Below, in pieces: positions 47,631 to 56,400 of a DNA stretch of 64,000 nucleotides. The position numbers were made by a program, and so were the translations under genes. Source of the stretch: Herbaspirillum frisingense GSF30 (GTDB lineage Bacteria; Pseudomonadota; Gammaproteobacteria; Burkholderiales; Burkholderiaceae_D); NCBI RefSeq assembly GCF_000300975.2, contig NZ_AEEC02000008.1, forward strand, positions 1 to 64,000, in the 5' to 3' direction. Positions within the stretch are counted from its first letter, which is position 1, and each line of letters begins with the position of its first letter. The notes below the pieces were generated by a model. That model was not told the origin of the DNA and did not search any database. It worked only from the letters and a program-made list of their open reading frames with translations.

Positions 47631-49718
47631 TCAGGCCGCGCTCTTGTGCTGCTCGCGCATGGTCTGCAGGAACAGGTCGGGCGCCATCGGCCGCCCCCTG
47701 AGATAGCCCTGCAGGGCGTCGCAGCCCACCGAGGCGAGGAATTGCTGCTGGCGCTCGGTCTCCACGCCCTCGGCCACGATGCGCAGGTTCAGCGTGCGTC
47801 CCAGGGCCACGATGGCCGAGACGATGGCCGCATCCTCGGTGCCGTCGCTGAGATCACGCACGAAGCCGCGATCGATCTTCAATTCATTGGCCGGCAGGCG
47901 CTTCAGGTACAACAGGCTGGAATAGCCGGTCCCGAAGTCATCGATGGAAATCTCCACCCCCAGGTCGGCAATCTTCTGCAGGGTCAGCAGGCTGGCCTCG
48001 GTATCGTGCATGGCGGTCGATTCGGTGACTTCCAGCGTCAGGCTCTGCGGCGGCAGCTGATGGCGCTCCAGCGCGGCGCGCACCACCTCCACCAGATGCG
48101 GATCGGCAAATTGCACCGCCGACAGGTTCACCGCGATCTTCCAGTCGGCATAGCCCAGGGTCAGCCACTCATGCATCTGGCGACAGGCCTCGTCCAGCAC
48201 CCAGGCACCGATAGGGATGATCAGCCCGGAGCGCTCGGCCAGGCCGATGAATTCATCCGGCCCCACCAGGCCACGTTCGGGATGCTGCCAGCGCAGCAGC
48301 GCCTCGGCGCCCAGCACCGGGCCATCGGGCAGGCTGAACTTGGGCTGATAGACCAGCCGGAACTGCTTGCGCTCCAGCGCCACCCGCAGGTCTTGCAGCC
48401 ACTGCAGCTGATGGTGGGCATTGGCATTCATCGACGGCTCGAAGAAGTTGTAGCCGTTGCGGCCGGCGCGCTTGGTGTGGTACATCGCGGCATCGGCGTT
48501 GATGACCAGGTCATGGCGGGTATTGCCGTCTTCCGGATAGATGGCGATGCCGATGCTGGCCGAGACCCGCAACTCGTGCTCGCCCACACAGAAGGGCTGG
48601 TTGACCGCCTCCACCAGCTTCTCGGCCACCGGCATGGCGTCATCGGGCAGCGTCAGGTCGACCAGGATCACGAACTCGTCCCCGCCCAGGCGCGCCACCG
48701 TATCGTGGGCGCGGGTGGTGGCCGTGAGACGGCGCGCCACCTCCACCAGCAGGCGGTCGCCCACATGGTGACCCAGCGAATCGTTGATGGCCTTGAAGCC
48801 GTCCAGGTCCATGAACATCAGCGCGAAATGGCCGTTGCTGCGAGCCGCCTTGTTGATCGCCTGGGTCAGGCGGTCCTCCAGCAGGGTGCGGTTGGGCAGC
48901 TTGGTGAGATGGTCGTGCAGCACCATCTGTGTCAGTTCTTCATTGGCCTCGGCCAGCGAGCGGGCCAGCTTGGCGGTGCGCGACTCCAGCCGTGCATCCA
49001 GCACCGAGGTCAGCAAGGCAATCGTCAGCACCGCCAGCGTGACCACGATGATCAGGATCGCCAGCCAGCCGATGCCCACACCTTCGCGCGCCGACATGCA
49101 GACCGAGCCGCTGGGGAAACTGGCCGCCGCCATGCCGGTGTAATGCATGCCGACGATGGCCACGCCCATCACCACCGAAGCACCGGCGCGCGCGGCCTTC
49201 ACATGCGGCGTATTCTTGCGCAGGCTGAAGGCGATCCATAGCGCAGCAGCCGAGGCCGCGATGGCGATGAATACCGACACCAGGAACAGCGCCACGTCAT
49301 AATCGATGCCCGGTTGCATGCGCATGGCGGCCATGCCGGTATAGTGCATGCCGGCGATACCCGCCCCCATCAGCAGCGCACTGCCGAACAGGCGCCGCAG
49401 TGGCAGGGCCGGAAGGGTGACGATCCACAGCGCAAAGCCGGAGGTGGCGATGGCGATCAACAGCGATACCGCCGTGATCCACGCGTCATAACCCAGGGCG
49501 ATCGGGAGGCGGAAGGCCAGCATGCCGATGAAGTGCATGGACCAGATCCCTACGCCCATGGCGATGGCGCCGCCGGTCAGCCAGAAGCGGGCCACGCGCG
49601 GATGCTGGTTGCTGGTGGTATTGATACGCTCGGCCATGTCCAGCGCCGTATAGGAGGCGAGGATGGCAACCAGCAGTGAGACGACAACCAGCAACTTGTC
49701 GTAGGTGGCGATGAGCAT
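47631..49718 (-). CDS. MHYT-sensor GGDEF-EAL cyclic-di-GMP signalling protein
   Basis: 695 residues. N-terminal integral membrane MHYT domain (repeats MHFIGMLAF, MHYTGMAAM, MHYTGMAAAS), thought to sense O2, CO or NO through copper or haem. Then GGDEF (intact GGDEF near residue 342, with an RxxD inhibitory site RAHD five residues before it) and EAL (GAEALLRW near 468, DDFGTGYSSLLYLKRLP, EGVETERQQ). Both catalytic signatures are intact, so the protein could make or break c-di-GMP depending on the signal. It is divergent from pldA, with a 436-base gap. Confidence 0.92.
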   Translation of the reverse strand: MLIATYDKLLVVVSLLVAILASYTALDMAERINTTSNQHPRVARFWLTGGAIAMGVGIWSMHFIGMLAFRLPIALGYDAWITAVSLLIAIATSGFALWIVTLPALPLRRLFGSALLMGAGIAGMHYTGMAAMRMQPGIDYDVALFLVSVFIAIAASAAALWIAFSLRKNTPHVKAARAGASVVMGVAIVGMHYTGMAAASFPSGSVCMSAREGVGIGWLAILIIVVTLAVLTIALLTSVLDARLESRTAKLARSLAEANEELTQMVLHDHLTKLPNRTLLEDRLTQAINKAARSNGHFALMFMDLDGFKAINDSLGHHVGDRLLVEVARRLTATTRAHDTVARLGGDEFVILVDLTLPDDAMPVAEKLVEAVNQPFCVGEHELRVSASIGIAIYPEDGNTRHDLVINADAAMYHTKRAGRNGYNFFEPSMNANAHHQLQWLQDLRVALERKQFRLVYQPKFSLPDGPVLGAEALLRWQHPERGLVGPDEFIGLAERSGLIIPIGAWVLDEACRQMHEWLTLGYADWKIAVNLSAVQFADPHLVEVVRAALERHQLPPQSLTLEVTESTAMHDTEASLLTLQKIADLGVEISIDDFGTGYSSLLYLKRLPANELKIDRGFVRDLSDGTEDAAIVSAIVALGRTLNLRIVAEGVETERQQQFLASVGCDALQGYLRGRPMAPDLFLQTMREQHKSAA

Positions 49719-50154
49719 GGCGAACGATACGGCGTATCAGTATCAGGACAGGAACAGGACGAAAATCGCGGAAGGCAACCAGGAAGATCAGGGAAATTCA
49801 GTCAATCTCAGGAGTTAGCAAGCGATATCAGTGACCCAGGATGCCCATGGAACCCAGCTTAGAAGGCGCAGCATTGTCCCACAATCAGGAAATACCCGTT
49901 GTCATACTGATATCTTTCGGAGGCACTTATCAGCCCGGGAGCAACAAGCTGCTAGCTATCGGCAGCTGATCTCCAAGTGATTGGCAACTTTATCGGGCGC
50001 AACCGATCTGTTCTCACTGCAGTGCGCCTGCCGGCCAGCCTTTGCGTCCCTGTTTCCCGGTTTTCTGGAGGGCGCTGCCCTCCCCGGCCCGCCCGCGCAG
50101 CAAGACAACATGCAAAATGAAAACAAAACACAACAAATCGACAACAAGGACATC
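49719..50154. other. Divergent intergenic region between the c-di-GMP gene and pldA
   Basis: 436 bases without an accepted gene, though the pldA frame stays open through its last part. TATCAGT-type words recur at 49735-49741, 49824-49832 (GATATCAGT) and, inverted, 49906-49914 (ACTGATATC). The last two make 9-bp arms 73 bases apart. No clear -10/-35 pair was found. Confidence 0.4.
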
Positions 50155-51498
50155 ATGCTGAGCTTACCCCAAACCCGTCCGCGCCATCGGAAAAACTGCC
50201 TGACCCCACGCTGGAAACGCACTTCCCGCCTGATTGCCCTGGCTTTGTGTGGCATCGGCGCAGCGCTGCTCTGGAGCAGCCCGGCCCAGGCAGGCATCTC
50301 CATGGTGCAGCCACCCAAGCGCATCGATGCCAGCAAGCCCCTGGAACTGACGCTGCTGGTGTCCGAGGATGAGCAGGCCGAACGCAGCTACAGCCTGCCG
50401 CCCACCCTGCTGGTGGCGGCCTCGGCCGATATGATCCCGCCCCAGCAGATCACCCTGCAGCGGGTCGATGGCGAGGACCGCCTCACGCTGCGGCAAGGCG
50501 AGTTCCGCAAGGTGCGCTATCGCGGCGTGCTGCCGGAGCGACTGCGCGGCATGGTGCGCATCGAGCCGATCGGCATCGACGCCTCGCCGGTGCTGGTGGC
50601 GGTGGTGCGTCCGGATGCCAGCCTGGGGCCGCTGCCGGAGTCGCCCGACCTGATCAACACCCCGCTGGCGGACTCCAGCAGCAAGGTGGCCCCGGTGGCG
50701 CCCTCGGCCACGGTGCTCACGCCCGGCACCAATGCCTCGCCCATCGACAGCGCACCGGCGGCCGAAGACATCCTCTCCAATAATCGCCGCCTGTCCTTCA
50801 ACGAGCCGATGTACTTCACGGTCGGGCATAACCACGGCGATACCAATGCCCGCTTCCAGTTCAGCTTCAAGTTCCGTGTCTTCGTGCCGGACGATCCGCG
50901 CTCGCGCGGCCTGCTGGACAATCTCTACCTGGGCTACACCCAGTTCTCGCTGTGGGACCTGTCGGCGCCTTCCGCGCCCTTCCGCGATACCAGCTATCGC
51001 CCCAGCCTCTACTACTACCTGCCGGACCTGGGCATCCAGAACGGCGTGTTCAGCCGCATCGGCATCGCCACCGGCCTGGAGCACGAGTCCAATGGCCGCG
51101 ACGGTACCGAATCGCGCAGCATCAATACCTATTTCATCGAACCGACCTTCAACTTCGGCAACCTCAACGACTATCACTTCAAGGTCGCGCCCAAGGTCTA
51201 CGCCTATCTCGGCCCGACCCGCGACAATCCGGACATCGCCGACTACCGCGGCCACCTGGACCTGAAGCTGGCCTATGGCAAACCGGATGGAGTGGAAGTG
51301 GCGACCATGCTGCGCAAGGGCAGGCTGGGCGGCAAGTACAGCGCCGAGACGCAGATTTCCTATCCACTCTCGCGCCTGCTGCCCGGTACCGCCGGCTATC
51401 TGATGGCCAGCTATTTCTCCGGCTACGGCGAAAGCCTGCTGACCTACAACCAGAAGGACAGCCAGCAATTGCGCATCGGCTACGCCTTGTGGCGATAG
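50155..51498 (+). CDS. pldA: Outer membrane phospholipase A (OMPLA)
   Basis: Dimeric, calcium-dependent beta-barrel lipase that removes misplaced phospholipids from the outer leaflet. The catalytic triad of E. coli OMPLA (His142, Ser144, Asn156) is conserved with identical spacing as H310, S312 and N324 (GLEHESNGRDGTESRSIN). At 447 residues it is far longer than the E. coli enzyme because of about 150 extra N-terminal residues, perhaps a periplasmic domain (QITLQRVDGEDRLTLRQGEFRKV) after the signal peptide (LIALALCGIGAALLWSSPAQA). The start at 50155 has AAGGA 5 bases ahead. Earlier in-frame ATGs (49981, 50110) are less likely. Confidence 0.93.
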   Translation: MLSLPQTRPRHRKNCLTPRWKRTSRLIALALCGIGAALLWSSPAQAGISMVQPPKRIDASKPLELTLLVSEDEQAERSYSLPPTLLVAASADMIPPQQITLQRVDGEDRLTLRQGEFRKVRYRGVLPERLRGMVRIEPIGIDASPVLVAVVRPDASLGPLPESPDLINTPLADSSSKVAPVAPSATVLTPGTNASPIDSAPAAEDILSNNRRLSFNEPMYFTVGHNHGDTNARFQFSFKFRVFVPDDPRSRGLLDNLYLGYTQFSLWDLSAPSAPFRDTSYRPSLYYYLPDLGIQNGVFSRIGIATGLEHESNGRDGTESRSINTYFIEPTFNFGNLNDYHFKVAPKVYAYLGPTRDNPDIADYRGHLDLKLAYGKPDGVEVATMLRKGRLGGKYSAETQISYPLSRLLPGTAGYLMASYFSGYGESLLTYNQKDSQQLRIGYALWR

Positions 51499-51522
51499 GA
51501 CCGGGCCCGATCACTGGCCACT

Positions 51523-51560
51523 AAAAGCACAACGGGGATGCACTGCATCCCCGTTGTTCA
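51523..51560. terminator. Bidirectional terminator between pldA and gor
   Basis: AACGGGGATG (51531-51540) / CATCCCCGTT (51546-51555), 10-bp perfect stem plus a C-G closing pair. AAAA on the left serves the minus strand. A T-rich right flank serves pldA. Confidence 0.78.
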
Positions 51561-51586
51561 TTGTTGCAGCGGACCTGCGTCGCTCG

Positions 51587-52963
51587 TCAGGCCACCGGCG
51601 TGCGCATGGTGACGAACTCCTCGGCCGAGGTCGGATGGATGCCGATGGTGGTATCGAACTGCGCCTTGGTGGCACCACACTGCAGGGCCACGGCGAAACC
51701 CTGGATCACTTCACCGGCGTCGCCGCCCACCATGTGCACGCCCAGCACCCGGTCACTGGCGGCATCAACCACCAGCTTCATGAAGGTTCGTTCAGTATTG
51801 CGCGAAAGCGTGTTCTTGAGCGGCTTGAAATCGGTCTTGAAGATCTTCACCGCGCCCACTTCCTTCCTGGCCTCTTCCTCGCTCATGCCGACGGTGCCGA
51901 TGTTGGGGTGGCTGAAGACGGCGGTAGGGATGTTGCGGTAGGACATGCTGCGCTCGCCCTTTCCGAACAGGCGCGCCACCACCACCATGGCCTCGGCCAG
52001 CGCCACCGGCGTGAGCGCCACGCGGTCGATGACATCGCCCACGGCCAGGATGGAGGGTACGCTGCTCTCGAAGTTGTCGTTGACCGGGATGGCACCGTTC
52101 TTCGCCAGCGCGATACCGACCTTCTCCAGCCCCAGCCGGCCCGTATTGGGCGTGCGGCCGGTGGCGAACAGCACGCACTCGGCCTGCAGGGTCTCGCCAT
52201 TGGTCAGGCGCACCTGCTTGACGCTGTCCTCCGTGGCTCCTGCGGCATCTTCGGCTTCAATGGCATCGATGCTGGCATTGAACACCAGGCGGATGCCCTT
52301 CTTGGCCATCTCGTCGGCCAGGTGTACGCCGAGGTCGGCATCCATGTTGCGCAACAGGCGCTCGCGGCGATAGACCAGGGTCACCTCGCTGCCCAGGCCG
52401 TTGAGGATGGAGGCGAGTTCCACTGCGATATAGCCGCCCCCCAGCACCACCGCGCGCTTGGGCAGGCCCTTGAGGTGGAAGAAGTCATCCGAGGTGATCC
52501 CAAGTTCGCTCCCGGGAATCTGCGGCTTGTCCGGATGGCCACCGGTGGCGATCAGGATGTGGCGGGCGGTGAAGCGCTGGCCATCGACGTTGACCGTATG
52601 GGCATCCTCCACCGTGGCAAAGCCGCGATGCAGCTTGACGTTGGCCCCATCCAGCAGACGCTGGTAGATGTCGTTGAGGTGGGCGATCTCGCGATCCTTG
52701 TTGGCAATCAGGGCCGACCAGTCGAAACTGGGCTTGCCGTTGAGGGTCCAGCCATAGCCGGCGGCGTCGGCGAAGTCCTCGTGGTAATGCGCACTGTAGG
52801 ACATCAGCTTCTTCGGAATGCAGCCCACGTTGACGCAGGTGCCGCCCAGGTCGCCCTTCTCCGCCAAGCCCACGCGGGCGCCGGTCTGGCCGGCGAAGCG
52901 CGCAGCGCGCACGCCACCGGACCCGCCGCCGATGGTGAAGAGGTCGTAATCGTATTGGCTCAT
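51587..52963 (-). CDS. gor: Glutathione-disulfide reductase
   Basis: NADPH-dependent flavoenzyme that keeps glutathione reduced. 458 residues. FAD motif IGGGSGGVRAARFA, redox disulfide C43/C48 in GGTCVNVGCIPKK, NADPH-binding VVLGGGYIAVELASIL followed by RRERLLR (arginines that prefer the NADP phosphate), and the C-terminal active-site base in GIHPTSAEEFVTM. GGAG stands 6-9 bases before the ATG. Confidence 0.96.
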   Translation of the reverse strand: MSQYDYDLFTIGGGSGGVRAARFAGQTGARVGLAEKGDLGGTCVNVGCIPKKLMSYSAHYHEDFADAAGYGWTLNGKPSFDWSALIANKDREIAHLNDIYQRLLDGANVKLHRGFATVEDAHTVNVDGQRFTARHILIATGGHPDKPQIPGSELGITSDDFFHLKGLPKRAVVLGGGYIAVELASILNGLGSEVTLVYRRERLLRNMDADLGVHLADEMAKKGIRLVFNASIDAIEAEDAAGATEDSVKQVRLTNGETLQAECVLFATGRTPNTGRLGLEKVGIALAKNGAIPVNDNFESSVPSILAVGDVIDRVALTPVALAEAMVVVARLFGKGERSMSYRNIPTAVFSHPNIGTVGMSEEEARKEVGAVKIFKTDFKPLKNTLSRNTERTFMKLVVDAASDRVLGVHMVGGDAGEVIQGFAVALQCGATKAQFDTTIGIHPTSAEEFVTMRTPVA

Positions 52964-53037
52964 GGTTTCTCCATTGCATGGACGCTGCCCCCTGGCGGCG
53001 TCCGTGTTCTATCTGGTCGGTCTGTTCGGTCTGACCG

Positions 53038-54708
53038 TTATGCGGGCGTACTGCCGCTTTGCAAGGGTGCCCGGCGCCGGCCGTCCAGCGCGCGCATCAC
53101 CAGCAGCACCGGTGCCAGCCCCACCAGCACGATGGACAGCGCCGGCAAGGCCGCTTCGCCCAGGCGCTCGTCACGCGCCAGGTTGTGCGCGATCACCGCC
53201 AGGGTGTCGGTATCGAAGGGACGCAGCAGCAGGGTCGCCGGCAATTCCTTGACCACATCGACGAACACCATCAGCGCTGCCACCGCCAGCGAACGCCACA
53301 GCAAGGGCAGGTGCAAACGCCAGGCGATCGCCGCGCGCGAACTGCCCAGGGTGCGCGCCGCTTCATCGAGACTGACCGGGATGCGGGTATAGCCGGACTC
53401 CACCGACTGCACCGCAACCGCCGTGAAGCGTACCAGATACGCATAGATCACGCCCAGGGAGCTGGCCGTGAGCAGCACACCCAGACCAGCCGCCGGCCAC
53501 CGCGCCTGCAACCAGGCCACCGGCAGCAGGATGCCCACCGCGATCACCGATCCGGGAATCGCATAGCCCATGCCGGCCAGCCGCGCCGTCAGGCGCAACA
53601 CCGCCCCCTGCAGACGCGGCAGACCACCGGCACGCAGCGCAAAGCACAGGGCCAGCGCCAGCACGATGGCCGCCAGCGCCGCCATGCCCCCGAAGCGGAA
53701 ACTGTTCCACACCCAGCCGGCATAACGAGCCAGGTCGAAGGCGACGCCGGCTTCATGACCCACGTCACGCCCCGCCTCGCCCCACCACAGGTGTAGCAGG
53801 ATGCCCACCGGCAGCAGGAACCCCGCCACCACCGGCAAGCCGCACACCAGCCAGGCCAGCACCGTCGGTCCGCGCGTCAGGTGCGGGCGGGTACCCTCGG
53901 CGCTGTCAGCGGCATCGGCGCTGCGCGCACCACGGGTGGCGGCAAAGCGCATGCGGCCCTGCTCGCGGCGCTCCAGCCATAGCAGCACCGCCACGAACAG
54001 CAACAGCAGCGAGGCATACTGGGCCGCCGCGATGCGGTCGTCCAGCACCACCCAGGCCTTGTAGATGCCGGTGGTAAAGGTGGTCAGGCCGAAATAGGCC
54101 GACACGCCATAGTCCGCCAGCGTCTCCATCAGCGCCAGCGCGGCGCCGGCCGCCAGTGCCGGCCGTGCCAGCGGTAGCGCCACGCGCACGATGCGCTCGG
54201 CCAGCGGCGTACCCAGCATGCGGGCCGCCTCCATCAGATGGTTGCCGCGTTCGGACAGCGCATTGCGCGCCAGCAGATAGGCATAGGGATAGAGCGTGAA
54301 GACAAACATGCAGATCGCCCCCGGCAGACCGCGCACATCCATGCGCCAGCCCGGGAACCAGCCACGCAGCGTGCTCTGCACCAGCCCGGCGTACTGCAGG
54401 AAATCGGTATAGGCATAGGCCGAGACATAGGCCGGCATTGCCATGGGCAGCAGCAAGGCCCAGGACAGCCAGCGCCGTCCGGGAAATTCGAACAGGCTCA
54501 CCGTCACCGCCGCCGCACCACCCACCAGCACCACCCCCAGCGGCACCATCAGCGCCAGCCAGCCGGAGGTGGCCAGGTAACTGGGCAGGACGGTCTGCAT
54601 CTGCTGGCGCAGGCTGTCCACGCCGGCCGCGTCCAGCCCGAACCAGGCGGCGAGGATGCCCAACAGCGGCAAGGCGATCAGGACTGCAAGCAAACCGATG
54701 ATATGCAT
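53038..54708 (-). CDS. Iron(III)-type ABC transporter permease (FbpB/SfuB family)
   Basis: 556 residues, 12 or so membrane segments in two homologous halves, each with an EAA-type loop (EAARMLGTPLAERIVRVALPLARPA and EAARTLGSSRAAIAWRLHLPLLWRS). This doubled permease layout and the motif DVVKELPATLLLRPFDTDTLAV are typical of Fe(3+) importers of the FbpB group. The start at 54708 (MHIIGLLAVLIALPLLG) replaces a longer open frame that overlaps the divergent ATPase gene. There is no Shine-Dalgarno site, but CCATTTTCACCG lies 10 bases upstream. Confidence 0.9.
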   Translation of the reverse strand: MHIIGLLAVLIALPLLGILAAWFGLDAAGVDSLRQQMQTVLPSYLATSGWLALMVPLGVVLVGGAAAVTVSLFEFPGRRWLSWALLLPMAMPAYVSAYAYTDFLQYAGLVQSTLRGWFPGWRMDVRGLPGAICMFVFTLYPYAYLLARNALSERGNHLMEAARMLGTPLAERIVRVALPLARPALAAGAALALMETLADYGVSAYFGLTTFTTGIYKAWVVLDDRIAAAQYASLLLLFVAVLLWLERREQGRMRFAATRGARSADAADSAEGTRPHLTRGPTVLAWLVCGLPVVAGFLLPVGILLHLWWGEAGRDVGHEAGVAFDLARYAGWVWNSFRFGGMAALAAIVLALALCFALRAGGLPRLQGAVLRLTARLAGMGYAIPGSVIAVGILLPVAWLQARWPAAGLGVLLTASSLGVIYAYLVRFTAVAVQSVESGYTRIPVSLDEAARTLGSSRAAIAWRLHLPLLWRSLAVAALMVFVDVVKELPATLLLRPFDTDTLAVIAHNLARDERLGEAALPALSIVLVGLAPVLLVMRALDGRRRAPLQSGSTPA

Positions 54709-54718
54709 GACAAGGAAA

Positions 54719-54808
54719 CGGTGAAAATGGACTACCCAGGTGGAAGACGCAAGGGCTTGCGCTACACTGCACACCCTCAGGCAATCGCGAATTGTAACCA
54801 TTTCACCG
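54719..54808. promoter_or_regulatory. Shared element before both divergent ABC-transporter genes
   Basis: CCATTTTCACCG on the minus strand (54730-54719) ends 10 bases before the permease ATG. CCATTTCACCG on the plus strand (54798-54808) ends 9 bases before the ATPase ATG. The two copies form an inverted repeat around the divergent promoter region. I see no good Fur box here. Confidence 0.45.
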
Positions 54809-54817
54809 GGCATCTCC

Positions 54818-55969
54818 ATGTTTCTGGAAGTCGAGCACCTCAGCATCCGCTATCCCCGTACTCCCTCCGCCGCCGTCGACGACGTCTCGCTGCGCCTGCA
54901 GCCCGGCGAGCTGGGTGCGCTGATCGGTCCCTCCGGCAGCGGCAAGACCAGCCTGCTGCGCGCCGTGGCCGGGCTGGAGCCGGCACAGGCCGGCCGCATC
55001 CGGCTGGCCGGGACGTTGCTGGAAGGCGATGGCATCCGGGTAGCGGCCGAGGAGCGGCGCATCGGCATGGTGTTCCAGGATTTCGCGTTGTTCCCGCATC
55101 TGGATGTGGCAGCCAATATCGGCTTCGGCCTGCGCAGCATGGCACGCGGCCAGCGCGAACAGGTGGTGACGGCCATGCTGGAGCTGGTCGGTCTGTCGGG
55201 TTCGGGTGGCAAGTTCCCGCACCAGCTTTCCGGCGGCCAGCAGCAACGCATCGCCTTGGCACGGGCGCTGGCACCGCAGCCACGCCTGCTGTTGCTGGAC
55301 GAACCGTTTTCCAGCCTGGATGTGGAATTGCGCGAACGTCTGGCGCACGACGTGCGCGACATCCTCAAGCGCACCGGCACCACCGCCCTGATGGTCACGC
55401 ACGACCAGATGGAAGCCTTTGCCGTGGCCGACGTGGTGGGCGTGATGCGGCAAGGCCGCCTGGAACAGTGGGATAGCCCCTACGCCCTCTATCACCGCCC
55501 GGCCACCCGCTTCGCGGCCGATTTCATCGGGCACGGCGTGCTGCTGCAGGGAACACTGATGCAGACATCTGCCCCGGCCTCAGGCAGGGAAGGGAGCGAG
55601 GGAGAAATCGAAGTGCAGACCGCAGCCGGCCTGTTGCGCGGCATGCCCTTGCACGATCAGCCCCAGCCGGCAAATGCGCAGGTGGACGTGCTGCTGCGGG
55701 CTGACGACGTGATGCATGACGACGCCTCACCCTTCAAGGCAAGAGTCGTTCGCAAATCATTCAGGGGAGCGGAATTTCTCTACACGCTGGCGCTGGAGAA
55801 CGGGCAGCAACTGCTGTCGCTGGTCCCTTCCCACCACGATCACGCGGTGGGCGAGTGGATAGGCATCAGGCTGGACGTCACGCATCTGGTGACCTTCCCC
55901 AGCATGGAGTCGTCGTTGGCGGCGGCCGCAGAGGCCGGCACCGCCAGTGCTGGAGTGGTCACACGCTGA
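54818..55969 (+). CDS. Iron(III)-type ABC transporter ATP-binding protein (FbpC family)
   Basis: 383 residues. Walker A GPSGSGKTSLL at about 38-48, Q-loop in GMVFQDFALFPHL, signature LSGGQQQRIALARAL, Walker B LLLLDEPFSSLD, H-loop in MVTHDQME. The long C-terminus contains a TOBE-like domain (DVLLRADDVMHDD). FbpC-type ATPases of this form power Fe(3+) uptake with FbpB permeases. It is divergent from the permease gene. No periplasmic binding-protein gene is adjacent. The start MFLEVEHLSIRYP was chosen over an upstream ATG at 54740. Confidence 0.9.
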   Translation: MFLEVEHLSIRYPRTPSAAVDDVSLRLQPGELGALIGPSGSGKTSLLRAVAGLEPAQAGRIRLAGTLLEGDGIRVAAEERRIGMVFQDFALFPHLDVAANIGFGLRSMARGQREQVVTAMLELVGLSGSGGKFPHQLSGGQQQRIALARALAPQPRLLLLDEPFSSLDVELRERLAHDVRDILKRTGTTALMVTHDQMEAFAVADVVGVMRQGRLEQWDSPYALYHRPATRFAADFIGHGVLLQGTLMQTSAPASGREGSEGEIEVQTAAGLLRGMPLHDQPQPANAQVDVLLRADDVMHDDASPFKARVVRKSFRGAEFLYTLALENGQQLLSLVPSHHDHAVGEWIGIRLDVTHLVTFPSMESSLAAAAEAGTASAGVVTR

Positions 55970-56027
55970 TCCACGCAGACCACCCGGCCCAGCGCATCCA
56001 CCACCAGCCAGTCGAGGGCGCGCCGCA

Positions 56028-56258
56028 TCAGTAGCGGGCTTTCGACAGCACCACCAGCCAGCGGCGCAGCAGCAGGATTTCCACATGGCCGGGCTCGATG
56101 CCGGCGCTGCACTCGATCACCGGATTGACGCGATAACGGCGCACATAGGTGTCACGGCAGATGAAGATTTCGCGACGACCCAGGCGGATCGCCAGCGAAG
56201 ACGGGCTGGAAGATGCAACAGCGAAGCGAGCGTCGGAAGCAAGATCAAAGTGTGTCAT
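56028..56258 (-). CDS. Small protein of unknown function behind a LexA-type box
   Basis: 76 residues, no signal peptide and no recognised domain. It is rich in Arg and hydrophobic residues, with RLGRREIFICRDTYVRRYRVNPVIECSAG, HVEILLLRRWLVVLSKARY. I accept it as a gene because GAGGA stands 9 bases before the ATG and a promoter-like AT-rich region with a CTGT-N8-ACAG box lies about 50-70 bases further upstream. It converges on the ABC ATPase gene, 58 bases away. The C-terminal hydrophobic run is too short and too charged to call a membrane segment confidently. Confidence 0.55.
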   Translation of the reverse strand: MTHFDLASDARFAVASSSPSSLAIRLGRREIFICRDTYVRRYRVNPVIECSAGIEPGHVEILLLRRWLVVLSKARY

Positions 56259-56306
56259 GGCAGCGATTCCTCTTCTTGTCGATTGGAGGCTTCACTTTAG
56301 CACAAG

Positions 56307-56326
56307 CACTGTATGAATACACAGTA
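56307..56326 (-). promoter_or_regulatory. LexA-type SOS box upstream of the 76-residue protein
   Basis: CACTGTATGAATACACAGTA fits CTGT-N8-ACAG exactly and the wider TACTGT...ACAGTA consensus at all but the first base. A further ACAGTA at 56335-56340 repeats the half site 14 bases on. The box lies 49 bases ahead of the minus-strand start codon, where a promoter should be. Confidence 0.55.
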
Positions 56327-56400
56327 TTTTTTATACAGTACTGCATGCGCCATGGCGAGCATACAACAGCCGGCCCATCCTGCATTTCCCGCCGTGGCGC

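Noticed and set aside
51554-53392. 612-codon frame antisense to gor
   Set aside because: Antisense shadow. gor has all catalytic motifs and a ribosome site.
54709-54817. Fur box between the iron-type permease and ATPase genes
   Set aside because: No stretch resembles the 19-bp GATAAT-type palindrome. GCAATCGCGAATTGTAACC is not close enough.
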